Below are positions 1 through 8,175 of a stretch of 48,686 nt of DNA, piece after piece (within the stretch, counting starts at the first letter, position 1; the number at the start of each line of letters is the position of its first letter). The notes under the pieces are model-generated. The model worked only from the letters and a program-made list of their open reading frames with translations, ran no database searches and had not been told where the DNA came from. The stretch lies in contig CANROW010000011.1 of assembly GCA_947632345.1 (NCBI GenBank), forward strand, positions 1-48,686, given 5' to 3'. The stretch is from an uncultured Bacilli bacterium. Lineage in GTDB: Bacteria; Bacillota_I; Bacilli_A; RF39; UBA660. A program made the position numbers and the translations under genes.

Positions 1-584
1 TTGTGGTCGATATGGTAAATGGCTTTGTTAGGGAAGGAGCTTTAGCGGATCAACATATTGCGCTTACTATTTCAAGACAAAAGGAATTATTAGAAGAGTA
101 TCAAAAAGAAAGACAATTAGTCATCTTCATAAAAGATACACATACTAAAGACTCAGTAGAACATGATCGTTTTGGTGGTGCTCTTCACTGTCTAGCTGGA
201 ACTAGTGAAGCTGAGTTGGTTGATGAATTAAAGCCTTATGAAAATGCTGATAATACTATTGCGCTTGAAAAAAACTCAACGAGCTATATTTGGGCACGGA
301 ATGAGAAAGATGGATATAACTTTGTCGACGTGATGGAGAACTTAGAAAAGCTTGAAAGAGTTGATGTAGTAGGTTGCTGTACTGATATTTGTATCGCTAA
401 TGGTGTATTACCAATGATGAATTGGTTTGATCAAAACAATAAAAGAGTCAAAGTATATTTACACGAAGATGCGATCGATACCTATGAAATTCCGGGAGTG
501 CATGGAAGAGATGACTATGAGAAGGCTGCTTATATGCTTTTAGAACAACAAGGAGCTATTAGAGTTAAACAAAAAAAGATATAA
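1..584 (+). CDS. pncA: Nicotinamidase (isochorismatase-fold cysteine hydrolase), 5' end missing
   Basis: Converts nicotinamide to nicotinate plus ammonia, the entry step of deamidating NAD salvage. The visible part starts inside the conserved N-terminal strand: VDMVNGF supplies the catalytic Asp. The segment near residues 40-45 (IKDTH) matches the metal-site region, and GCCTDICI near residue 125 holds the nucleophilic Cys with the usual cis-peptide context. The first in-window GTG is almost certainly an internal Val, because the family has a few more hydrophobic residues before the Asp; the true start lies upstream of base 1. pncB follows 19 bases after the stop, so the two are probably co-transcribed. 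The neighbouring pncB, nadD, nadE and nadK make nicotinamidase far likelier than another isochorismatase-fold hydrolase. Confidence 0.88.
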   Translation, partial: VVDMVNGFVREGALADQHIALTISRQKELLEEYQKERQLVIFIKDTHTKDSVEHDRFGGALHCLAGTSEAELVDELKPYENADNTIALEKNSTSYIWARNEKDGYNFVDVMENLEKLERVDVVGCCTDICIANGVLPMMNWFDQNNKRVKVYLHEDAIDTYEIPGVHGRDDYEKAAYMLLEQQGAIRVKQKKI

Positions 585-603
585 TGGAAAAGGAGAGATG
601 ATT

Positions 604-2187
604 ATGGAAAAATTTACAATTAGTATTGATGAAGAGAGAAAAGAGGAACTTTTAAAGTTATTAGCGGAAAATGGATTTGAAAATCCTGATTTAAGAGAAG
701 ATGAGAGTAATATGTCTTTAATGACTGACTTCTATGAACTCACTATGGCTCAAGTTAATGTGTGTCAAGAAGATCCAAGTGGAATTGAATACTATGATGG
801 TTTCTTTCGCAAAGAACCATTAGAAGCTGGTTATGGACTTGTTTGTGGTACGGATACTATGATTGATTACATCAAAAATTTACATTTCCGAAAAAGCGAT
901 ATTGAGTTTTTACGCCGTACGGGTAAATTTACGGAAAAGTTTCTCGATTATTTAAAAGACTTTAAGTTTACAGGTGATATTTGGGCAGTGCCAGATGGAA
1001 CACCTCTCTTTCGCAACGAACCATTCATTACTGTAAGAGGTAATCGAGTTGAATGTAAGATTGTTGAGACAGCTTTATTAGCTATCTATAATAGTCAAAT
1101 TGCCTATGCGACAGCTGCGCGAAAGATTGTGGAAGCTGCTAATGGAGTTGATGTCGTAGTTGAAGATGAAAAAACTCACGAATTAATTCCGATTATGGAA
1201 TTTGGAGCTCGTCGTGCTTATGGATGTTCCGCTGCAATCGACGCTAGTAAATGTGCAGTTATCGCTGGATGTGCTGGGACGTCTAACACGAAAGCAGCTA
1301 AGATGTATGGCTTAACCCCAATGGGAACAATGGCTCATAGCGCCGTAATGGAAGCGAGTAGCGAATATGAAGCATTTAAAAAATATGCCAAAATGTATCC
1401 TGATAAACCATTGTTTTTAGTCGACACTTACAACACTTTAAAATGTGGAGTACCTAATGCTATCAAAGTTTGTAAAGATTTAGGAATTGAATTAGGGGGA
1501 ATTAGAATTGATAGTGGTGATTTAGCATACTTATCTAAAGCTTCTAAAGAATTGATGCAAAAAGACTTTCCTAATGCAAAGATTTGTTTATCTAATGGAC
1601 TATATGATAAATTGATCGTCTCTTTAAAGAGTCAAGGCGCTGTTATGGACTCACTTGGTACGGGCGATAATATAGCTTCACCAATCGGTAGGGTTGGCGC
1701 TGTTTATAAGAATGCTGGTATTGAAGTCGATGGTAAAATAATTCCTAAATTAAAGGTTAGTGAAGATAAGATTAAGACGACTAATCCTGGTTTCAAAAAA
1801 GTTTGGCGCTTTTATGATAAAGATACTAATTATGCTTTAGGCGATGTCATTGCTAAACATGATGAAGTAATACCACTAGATCACTATACTTTAGTCAATC
1901 ATGAAGATCCTCTTCAAACTAAGGAGTTAAATAATTACGTCGTTCGCCAATTACAAGTTCAAATCTTCAAAAATGGTGAACTAGTCTATGAAGATCCAAC
2001 TATTGAACAAAAGAAAATTTATTGCGATAGAGAAATGGCTAGCCTATATCCAGAAGTTAAACGGATTGACAATCCCCACCGTTACATTGTCGATTTATCA
2101 AATGATTTACGTATCTTACGTGATCAGTTGATTCAAGCTGTTAATGAAGAAACAAAGACTAAGACTAAGTCTTTAGGAGAAAAATAG
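604..2187 (+). CDS. pncB: Nicotinate phosphoribosyltransferase
   Basis: Makes nicotinate mononucleotide from nicotinate, PRPP and ATP. The family core begins at about residue 37 (SLMTDFYELTMAQ). It continues with the PRPP/phosphate-site regions and the GTMAH motif carrying the His that is phosphorylated in the family. ATG 604 is chosen over ATG 598 because AGGAG (591-595) sits 8 bases from 604 but only 2 from 598. About 35 charged residues precede the normal N-terminus, giving 527 aa where about 480-490 is usual for this subtype. The next gene starts directly after this stop codon, consistent with translational coupling in the NAD operon. Confidence 0.93.
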   Translation: MEKFTISIDEERKEELLKLLAENGFENPDLREDESNMSLMTDFYELTMAQVNVCQEDPSGIEYYDGFFRKEPLEAGYGLVCGTDTMIDYIKNLHFRKSDIEFLRRTGKFTEKFLDYLKDFKFTGDIWAVPDGTPLFRNEPFITVRGNRVECKIVETALLAIYNSQIAYATAARKIVEAANGVDVVVEDEKTHELIPIMEFGARRAYGCSAAIDASKCAVIAGCAGTSNTKAAKMYGLTPMGTMAHSAVMEASSEYEAFKKYAKMYPDKPLFLVDTYNTLKCGVPNAIKVCKDLGIELGGIRIDSGDLAYLSKASKELMQKDFPNAKICLSNGLYDKLIVSLKSQGAVMDSLGTGDNIASPIGRVGAVYKNAGIEVDGKIIPKLKVSEDKIKTTNPGFKKVWRFYDKDTNYALGDVIAKHDEVIPLDHYTLVNHEDPLQTKELNNYVVRQLQVQIFKNGELVYEDPTIEQKKIYCDREMASLYPEVKRIDNPHRYIVDLSNDLRILRDQLIQAVNEETKTKTKSLGEK

Positions 2188-2901
2188 ATGGAAAAGAAAA
2201 ATTTAGAAGAATTAAAGCGTTATTTAGAAGAACTCAAAACAGTTTCTAAGACCTTAATTTCCGAAGAAGAACGTCATCGTGAAAGTATTGTTGAAATACA
2301 AGGAGTAAAATTTATTCCCCTCGATGATATAACAAAGGGACATTTTATAACGACGGAGAGTTATCGTTGTACTCTTAACAATGGCGAAAAAATTTATCGT
2401 GAAAAATTGCAGAAAGCTAAGAAGGATGGATCAGCTGTCATCATCATTCCGGTCACTGATGATGATCAAGTCATCACGACGGTTGAACCACGCGTCTTTA
2501 TTGATAATACGGTTGGCGTAGGTTTCCCTGCAGGATATGTCGAAGCAGATGAAGAACCACATATGGCAGCGTTACGGGAACTAAAAGAAGAAGTTGGTTG
2601 TGTTCCTAAATATTTGATCAAATTGGCCAGTTTCTATCAAGACGAAGGAATAAGTGCTGCTAAAAATTTTACATATCTTGCTGTGGGATGTGTCGAAGGA
2701 TATGAAAAAAATCCTGATCCAGGGGAGTTCGTAAGATATTTCAAATGCAATTTCAATGATGTCAAAGAATTAGAACGCGAAGGCTACATCGCTGGTTGTG
2801 GCTCTATCATTGCCATTGCTAAAGCTAGTGAATATTTTGATGAAAATGGTAAAATAAAAGAATTAAAATTGGTAAATGCCAAGAATAAAATTATGGTTTA
2901 A
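2188..2901 (+). CDS. Nudix hydrolase, probably acting on ADP-ribose or another NAD-derived nucleotide
   Basis: A 237-aa Nudix protein. It has a complete Nudix box (Gx5Ex7REUxEExGU) beginning GYVEADEE and containing RELKEEVGC, so catalytic metal binding should be intact. The N-terminal about 40 residues are charged and helical, and a beta-rich segment precedes the box, as in the ADP-ribose pyrophosphatase subgroup. The ATG abuts the pncB stop codon and is preceded by TTAGGAG inside the pncB end. Position between pncB and nadE suggests clearance of ADP-ribose or oxidised/hydrolysed pyridine nucleotides. The substrate is inferred from context only. Confidence 0.85.
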   Translation: MEKKNLEELKRYLEELKTVSKTLISEEERHRESIVEIQGVKFIPLDDITKGHFITTESYRCTLNNGEKIYREKLQKAKKDGSAVIIIPVTDDDQVITTVEPRVFIDNTVGVGFPAGYVEADEEPHMAALRELKEEVGCVPKYLIKLASFYQDEGISAAKNFTYLAVGCVEGYEKNPDPGEFVRYFKCNFNDVKELEREGYIAGCGSIIAIAKASEYFDENGKIKELKLVNAKNKIMV

Positions 2902-2912
2902 AAGGTGATAAA

Positions 2913-4835
2913 ATGCTAAAAAAATATGGATATTTACGCGTAGGAGCAATTGTTCCTAGTCTAGAAGTTGGAAATGTTAAGAAAAATGTTAAAGAAATCG
3001 TTGAACAAATAAAAAGAGCCGCTATAGAAAAAGTTCAGGTGGTGACTACTCCCGAACTATCTTTGACAGGATATACTTGTAGTGATCTTTTCTTTCAAGA
3101 CATCCTATTACAAGATAGTTTGCATGGGTTACAAGAAATACTAGAGGCCACTCAGAAATTAGACATTATTTCGATTGTTGGATTACCGATCAAAATAAAG
3201 AATAAATTGTATAATTGTGCTTGCGTCATCCAAAAAGGTACTATTTTAGGGTTAGTTCCTAAAACTTATCTTCCCAATTATAATGAGTTTTATGAGAAAC
3301 GCTGGTTTGAGAGCGGTCGAGGTCTAAATGAAAGAGTAAAAGTTCTAGGTCAAGAAGTACCGGTTTCAACCAATCTCTTATTTCAAGATGCAGAAGACGA
3401 TAGCTATACCTTTGCGATTGAGATATGTGAAGATTTATGGGCACCAATTCCCCCAAGTACTTATCACGCTTTAAATGGTGCTACGGTCATTTTTAATCTA
3501 TCAGCTAGTAATGAAATCATCGGCAAGTATAGTTTCCGCAAGAGTCTAGTCAGCAATCAATCATCTAAAACCTTAACGGCTTATGTCTATGCTTCTAGTG
3601 GTGTCAATGAATCAACTACCGACGTTCTTTTCTCAGGACACGCTCTAATCAGTGAAGATGGATCTATTTTAAAAGAGAATGAACGCTTTGATTTCAATAG
3701 TAATTTGATATATGCCGATGTCGATATAAAGCGTCTTATGAACGACCGCTATAAAAATACATCATATCGCGAATTTACAAAGCAAGATTATACCGTCGTT
3801 AAAGTAAATGTCAAAGATGATACTACGGATTTGGCAAGGAATTATGCCCAATATCCGTTTGTTCCAAAAGATGAAACTCGTCGTAACGAGCGTTGTCAAG
3901 AAATATTCAACATTCAAGCGTGTGCACTTGCCAAGAGATTAAAACACATTGGTACGAAAAAGACGATTATTGGTATTTCAGGAGGCCTTGATTCAACTCT
4001 AGCTTTCTTAGTAATTGTTGCAGCTTATCAAAAGCTTGGAATTAGTAATGATAATATCATCGGGGTCACAATGCCAGGTTTTGGAACGACGGGTCGTACT
4101 TATAATAATGCCATTAGTCTCATTAAGGAGTATGGCGCAACTCTTCGTGAAATAAGTATCAAAGATGCTGTGTTACAACATTTTAAAGATATTGGACAAG
4201 ACGTTGATAACCATGATATCACTTATGAAAATGCCCAAGCTAGAGAAAGAACACAAATTCTCATGGATATCGCCAATAAAGAAGGTGGGATCGTCATTGG
4301 AACAGGTGATTTATCTGAATTAGCTCTTGGATGGTGTACTTATAATGGCGATCATATGAGTATGTATTCAGTCAATTCATCTATTCCTAAAACCTTAGTT
4401 AGATATCTAGTTAAATGGATTGCGGATACGACAGAAAACGCTCAACAAAAAGCTACTATTTACGATATTTTAGATACACCAATTTCTCCAGAACTATTAC
4501 CACCAGATAAAAATGGTAATATTGCGCAAAAGACCGAGTCGTCAATTGGACCTTATATCTTACACGATTTCTTCTTATATCATTTCTTCAGATATGGCGC
4601 TAGTCCTAGTAAAATAAGATACATTGCAAATCAAACTTTTAAAGATATGTATTCCCAAGAGGAAATTGATAAATGGTTAAGAGTCTTTTTAAAAAAATTC
4701 TTCTCACAACAATTTAAGCGCAGCTGTATCCCTGATGGAGTTAAAGTTGGTACTATTAGCTTATCTCCAAGAGGGGACTTGCGCATGCCAAGTGATGCCA
4801 AAGTGGATAGTTGGTTGAGTGATTTAGACGAATAG
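2913..4835 (+). CDS. nadE: Glutamine-dependent NAD+ synthetase
   Basis: Amidates nicotinate adenine dinucleotide to NAD+ using glutamine. The two-domain layout is clear. The N-terminal nitrilase-type glutaminase has the Glu-Lys-Cys triad: E48 in TTPELS, K117 in VPKTY and C172 in EICEDLW. The C-terminal ATP-pyrophosphatase synthetase has SGGLDST at about 355-361 and an IGTGDLSELALGW segment. Its 640 aa fit the long, glutamine-using form, rather than the short ammonia-only form of B. subtilis. A GGTGAT ribosome site precedes the ATG. A hairpin terminator follows at once, so this ends the first NAD transcription unit. Confidence 0.95.
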   Translation: MLKKYGYLRVGAIVPSLEVGNVKKNVKEIVEQIKRAAIEKVQVVTTPELSLTGYTCSDLFFQDILLQDSLHGLQEILEATQKLDIISIVGLPIKIKNKLYNCACVIQKGTILGLVPKTYLPNYNEFYEKRWFESGRGLNERVKVLGQEVPVSTNLLFQDAEDDSYTFAIEICEDLWAPIPPSTYHALNGATVIFNLSASNEIIGKYSFRKSLVSNQSSKTLTAYVYASSGVNESTTDVLFSGHALISEDGSILKENERFDFNSNLIYADVDIKRLMNDRYKNTSYREFTKQDYTVVKVNVKDDTTDLARNYAQYPFVPKDETRRNERCQEIFNIQACALAKRLKHIGTKKTIIGISGGLDSTLAFLVIVAAYQKLGISNDNIIGVTMPGFGTTGRTYNNAISLIKEYGATLREISIKDAVLQHFKDIGQDVDNHDITYENAQARERTQILMDIANKEGGIVIGTGDLSELALGWCTYNGDHMSMYSVNSSIPKTLVRYLVKWIADTTENAQQKATIYDILDTPISPELLPPDKNGNIAQKTESSIGPYILHDFFLYHFFRYGASPSKIRYIANQTFKDMYSQEEIDKWLRVFLKKFFSQQFKRSCIPDGVKVGTISLSPRGDLRMPSDAKVDSWLSDLDE

Positions 4836-4839
4836 TGAT

Positions 4840-4865
4840 AAAGAGATAGAAGCCTATCTCTTTTT
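4840..4865 (+). terminator. Rho-independent terminator after nadE
   Basis: AAAGAGATAG (4840-4849) pairs perfectly with CTATCTCTTT (4854-4863) across a 4-base loop and runs into T residues. It starts five bases after the nadE stop codon. Confidence 0.85.
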
Positions 4866-4869
4866 CATA

Positions 4870-4914
4870 AATATTTTAGAAAATATTGACTTATGTTTAT
4901 GTTTTTAATATAAT
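4870..4914 (+). promoter_or_regulatory. Consensus sigma-A promoter with an 18-bp palindrome over its -35
   Basis: TTGACT (4886-4891) and a perfect TATAAT (4909-4914) are separated by exactly 17 bases. A perfect inverted repeat, AATATTTT-AG-AAAATATT (4870-4887), overlaps the first two bases of the -35. This promoter would drive the second half of the NAD island (4943-8987). The palindrome is a candidate operator, perhaps for NrtR encoded downstream, but the match to any NrtR consensus was not tested and AT-rich palindromes arise by chance. Confidence 0.75.
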
Positions 4915-4942
4915 GTTAATAACAAAAAAAGAGGATGATATA

Positions 4943-5359
4943 ATGAACTTTAAAATTAAGAAAAATGATGTTATCAAATTTATAGAACAATATTATTGCG
5001 AACAGGAAAATCGCAATGTCAAAGTCACAATCAAAGCCGAAACAGAAAAAAGTGGATATGGAGTTAGTGAAGCAGATACGGTTATGACCCAAATTGTTTT
5101 AAATGAAGAAGTTACTATTTGCGGAACAAAATTCAAAACGAAGGAAAATCTTAGCCAAGATCAAGTTGGTGAGATTTTAAAATGGTTACTTGCTGTTGAA
5201 GGATATGACGTCGTATCTATCAATTATGATGATGGAATAAGAAGCCATATTGAGGGAATGTATATGGATGAACACGAAGTGAAACAAGCTTACTTTAATG
5301 GAATTGATGTAGAAGCTGTCCGCAAAACTAAGCAAAAGACTATAGGAGTGAAACAATAA
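4943..5359 (+). CDS. Uncharacterised protein inside the NAD salvage operon
   Basis: I do not recognise this 138-aa protein. It appears soluble and mixed alpha/beta, with no signal peptide or membrane segment, and is rich in Lys, Glu and Asp. An in-frame TTG at 4886 coincides with the promoter -35, so the real start is ATG 4943, preceded by GAGGATG. Its stop codon is one base from the nadD ATG, and the nadD ribosome site lies inside this gene, so the two proteins should be made together. Co-transcription with nadD, an ADP-ribosylglycohydrolase, pncC, nrtR and nadK suggests a role in pyridine nucleotide metabolism, but nothing in the sequence shows a catalytic motif. Confidence 0.8.
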   Translation: MNFKIKKNDVIKFIEQYYCEQENRNVKVTIKAETEKSGYGVSEADTVMTQIVLNEEVTICGTKFKTKENLSQDQVGEILKWLLAVEGYDVVSINYDDGIRSHIEGMYMDEHEVKQAYFNGIDVEAVRKTKQKTIGVKQ

Positions 5360-5360
5360 G

Positions 5361-5942
5361 ATGCGAATCGGTATTTTTGGAGGAAGTTTTAATCCTCCCC
5401 ATCAGATGCATGAGAGCATTATCAAACAATTATTAGATCGCAATTATTTAGATCACGTCATTTTAGTTCCAACTAGTAACTACTATCCCAAAGCTGGTTT
5501 AATCAGTGATGAACAACGCTTTAAAATGTTGGAGTTAATGAGTGAAAATGATAAAAGAATATCTTTATCAAAATATGAATTTGGTCGGCTTACTTATACT
5601 TATCAAACTTTAGAATACTTTCAAAAAGAACATCCTAATGATGAGATCTATTTTATTTGTGGTAGTGATAATTTGAGTGAAATGGATACTTGGCTGGAAT
5701 ATGAAAAAATTCTCGGTGATTATGAGGTAATAGTCATTCCGAGAAATCATGATATGCAGCAACTATTAGACAAATATGATCAATATCGCAATAATATCAA
5801 AGTTGTTGAATTAGAAAATAATTATTTATCATCAACTAAAGTTAGAGAATATTTAAAAGACAAAAACTATGATGCGGTAAAAGAATATATTGATGCTGAA
5901 GTTTTACAATATATCCAAGCAAATCATTTATATGAAAAATGA
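5361..5942 (+). CDS. nadD: Nicotinate-nucleotide adenylyltransferase
   Basis: Adenylylates nicotinate mononucleotide with ATP to give NaAD, the substrate of NadE. The nucleotidyltransferase signature GGSFNPPHxxH lies at residues 7-17 (H14 and H17), and the C-terminal SSTxxR motif is present as LSSTKVR. At 193 aa it has normal NadD length and is longer than the related CoaD (about 160 aa), which begins differently. ATG 5361 has TAGGAGTG about ten bases upstream. It follows the unknown gene by a single base, making tight coupling likely. Confidence 0.93.
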   Translation: MRIGIFGGSFNPPHQMHESIIKQLLDRNYLDHVILVPTSNYYPKAGLISDEQRFKMLELMSENDKRISLSKYEFGRLTYTYQTLEYFQKEHPNDEIYFICGSDNLSEMDTWLEYEKILGDYEVIVIPRNHDMQQLLDKYDQYRNNIKVVELENNYLSSTKVREYLKDKNYDAVKEYIDAEVLQYIQANHLYEK

Positions 5943-5981
5943 GATATCACACGAAAATTTTTTGAGATAGAGGTGAAAAAA

Positions 5982-6848
5982 ATGTTAGGTGCTATAATTG
6001 GCGACGTTATCGGTTCTTATTACGAGGTGTTAGAAATTCAAGCTATGAAAAATAAAACGCCAAGAAAATATTTAGAGCGAAGAGAAATATTAGACAAAAA
6101 TGTTCCTTTATTCACTGAAAATTCTTCAGTGACTGACGATTCAATTTTAACTTGTGCTGTTTATGATGCCATTATTAATGGACATTGCGATTATGAGAAG
6201 TATTTGCGAGAATATGGTTTAAGAGAAATACAATGTGGGGCAGATATGTACGGAAGAGGTCGTTTTGGTAAGGGCTTTGTCGAATGGTTAAAGCATAATA
6301 ATGAAGGAACAAGTTGGGGAAATGGTGCTGCTATGCGCATAAGTGCTGTCGGATTTTGCTTTGATGATTTAGAAGAGGTGAAACGAAATGCTTATTTAGC
6401 AACTATTCCTTCCCACGATCATCCTGAAGCTATTAAGAGTAGTGAAGCAGTAGCGGTAGCAATCTTTTTACTCCGCCAAGGCTTATCCAAAGAAGAAGTT
6501 GAAAAATATGTCAAGGATAACTATTATCCTTTAGATTACAATTTGAAGGATTTACAACAAAACTATACTTTTACATCTAGAGCTAGTGAATCAGTTCCTC
6601 AAGCTTTGTATGTCTTCTTTCAAGCCAATGACTTTGAAGATGGGATGCGTAAAGCTATTTCTATTGGTGGTGATAGTGATACGATTGCTGCCATTGTTGG
6701 GGCTTTATCAGAAGCTTGCTACGGCGTAGATGATAAGTTTAAAGAAAGTGTAAGACCGTATTTGTGCGATTATATGTATGATCTACTTAAAGAAAGATAT
6801 TATGATAAAAAAGAAGCAAAGGAGTTAAAATATGAAAGAGATAATTGA
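5982..6848 (+). CDS. ADP-ribosylglycohydrolase family protein
   Basis: A DraG/ARH-fold hydrolase of 288 aa that would remove ADP-ribose from a modified protein or small acceptor. The dinuclear metal signatures are visible: the N-terminal GAIIGDVIGS, the TDDS motif near residue 50, WGNGAAMR in the middle, and the C-terminal GGDSDTIAAI that supplies Asp ligands. ATG 5982 is preferred to GTG 5973, because AGAGGTG (5969-5975) would include that GTG. The 3' end overlaps pncC by 17 bases. Embedding in the NAD island links it to ADP-ribose turnover; the actual substrate cannot be told from sequence. Confidence 0.9.
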   Translation: MLGAIIGDVIGSYYEVLEIQAMKNKTPRKYLERREILDKNVPLFTENSSVTDDSILTCAVYDAIINGHCDYEKYLREYGLREIQCGADMYGRGRFGKGFVEWLKHNNEGTSWGNGAAMRISAVGFCFDDLEEVKRNAYLATIPSHDHPEAIKSSEAVAVAIFLLRQGLSKEEVEKYVKDNYYPLDYNLKDLQQNYTFTSRASESVPQALYVFFQANDFEDGMRKAISIGGDSDTIAAIVGALSEACYGVDDKFKESVRPYLCDYMYDLLKERYYDKKEAKELKYERDN

Positions 6849-7299
6849 ACTTTTAACCAAAAATAAGAAGACGATTGCGACGATGGAGTCGTGTACGGGT
6901 GGTGGAGTTGCTAATGCCATCACTAACATTGAAGGAGCTAGTGAAGTCTTAAAATTTAGCGCGGTCACTTACTCGAATGAATACAAGATAAAGATGGGAG
7001 TAAGTAGCGAAGTAATTGACAAATATAGTGTTTACAGTATGGAAACAGCCGTGGAGATGAGTACTAATATTGCTAAATTTGCCAATAGTAATTATGGAAT
7101 AGGAATTACGGGAAAGTTGAATAGAGTCGATAAAAACAATCCTTTTGGTGAAGATAATGTCGTTTTTGTATCAATATATGACGTCAATCATAATCTTTAT
7201 CATAACTTTACTGTTGAAGCAAGACAAACATCAAGAAAAGATAATAAAGAATTAGTCATCAGTAAGATAATAGAAGTGTTAAAGGGTATTATTTGCTAA
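6832..7299 (+). CDS. pncC: Nicotinamide-nucleotide amidase (CinA C-terminal domain protein)
   Basis: Deamidates NMN to NaMN, returning NMN from ligase or turnover reactions to the NadD/NadE route. The family signature TMESCTGGGVA is at residues 17-27. The protein is the stand-alone CinA C-terminal domain (155 aa) without the N-terminal MoCF-like domain. The usual glycine-rich TGxxGPGGG loop is replaced by ITGKLNRVDKNNPFG, a variant that could mean altered kinetics. It starts inside the end of the ADP-ribosylglycohydrolase gene, after an AAGGAG site. PncC activity rather than a competence role is inferred from the neighbours. Confidence 0.85.
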   Translation: MKEIIELLTKNKKTIATMESCTGGGVANAITNIEGASEVLKFSAVTYSNEYKIKMGVSSEVIDKYSVYSMETAVEMSTNIAKFANSNYGIGITGKLNRVDKNNPFGEDNVVFVSIYDVNHNLYHNFTVEARQTSRKDNKELVISKIIEVLKGIIC

Positions 7300-7303
7300 A
7301 AAG

Positions 7304-7332
7304 TTGTCTTTAGTTTAAAATTTAATTATGAG
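7304..7332 (+). promoter_or_regulatory. Weak possible promoter ahead of nrtR
   Basis: TTGTCT (7304-7309) and TATGAG (7327-7332) are 17 bases apart in the 48-base gap between pncC and nrtR. The -10 is poor (four of six), so nrtR may instead be read mainly from the promoter at 4886-4914. Confidence 0.3.
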
Positions 7333-7347
7333 ATAAGAAGGTGTAGT

Positions 7348-8175
7348 ATGGAAAAAGAGTATAAAAGTGAAGAAGATTTTTTAAAGCATTATGATGCATC
7401 AGCTTTTGAAAAATTATCAGCGACGGTCGATATAGCTATTTTTAGTGTTGCTTCTTCTAAACAAGAAAACTATCGGAAATTGAATAATAAACATTTCAGT
7501 GTTTTATTAGTCAAAAGAAATCGGTATCCTTTTAAAGATATGTGGTGTCTACCTGGTGGCTTCATCGGTATAGATGAGACGAGTGAAGATGCTGCCAAAA
7601 GAGTTTTAGCGCGGGAAACTAATTTGAAAAATATATATTTGGAACAATTATATACGTTTGATGATGTCAAACGGGATCCACGAATGCGCATTATCAGTAT
7701 TTCCTATATGGCACTAGTCGATAAGAATCGTCTTGATGATACTCTTTATGAAAATGCTTCGTGGTTTAATATGCAAATTGAAGAAGAGGACAAGAATATC
7801 AAAATAAATCTCAATAATGGTGAAGAAAATTTTGATATTGTCATTAAGAAGACTTTAAAAGAATTGACGACAGATCGTTACAAGTATACTATCGCTAAAA
7901 ATGATAGGTTGGCTTTTGATCATCCACTCACCATTGCGAGTGGTATAACGCGAATTAAGAATAAGCTCGAGTACACAGATGTTGCCTTTAATCTAATGCC
8001 GGAATATTTTACGCTTGGTGAATTACAACAAGTCTATGAAGTTATTTTAGGTAAAGAATTATTAGATCCAGCTTTTCGCCGCATTATCTCTTCGAAAGTA
8101 GAAGCGACTGATAAAGTGCGTGTCGATGGTGGTCATCGTCCGTCACGCTTGTTCAAATATAAGGGAAATAAGTGA
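7348..8175 (+). CDS. nrtR: NrtR-type transcriptional regulator of NAD metabolism (degenerate Nudix domain plus winged helix)
   Basis: A 275-aa protein with an N-terminal Nudix-like domain (about residues 25-165) and a C-terminal winged-helix segment (about 205-270). The latter carries the FTLGELQQVYEVILG and FRRII features typical of NrtR repressors, which bind DNA and respond to ADP-ribose or related NAD metabolites. The Nudix box is damaged: after G71 and E77 the core reads RVLARETNL instead of REUxEExGU. One catalytic Glu is therefore Arg (R89), the RE Glu is Val (V86) and the Gly is Asn (N92). Catalysis is probably lost and ligand sensing kept, as known for several NrtRs. It overlaps the nadK start codon, so it likely controls its own operon. 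Confidence 0.88.
   Translation: MEKEYKSEEDFLKHYDASAFEKLSATVDIAIFSVASSKQENYRKLNNKHFSVLLVKRNRYPFKDMWCLPGGFIGIDETSEDAAKRVLARETNLKNIYLEQLYTFDDVKRDPRMRIISISYMALVDKNRLDDTLYENASWFNMQIEEEDKNIKINLNNGEENFDIVIKKTLKELTTDRYKYTIAKNDRLAFDHPLTIASGITRIKNKLEYTDVAFNLMPEYFTLGELQQVYEVILGKELLDPAFRRIISSKVEATDKVRVDGGHRPSRLFKYKGNK

Noticed and set aside
4886-4942. Longer form of the unknown gene starting at TTG 4886
   Set aside because: This TTG is part of the promoter -35, upstream of the expected transcript start.
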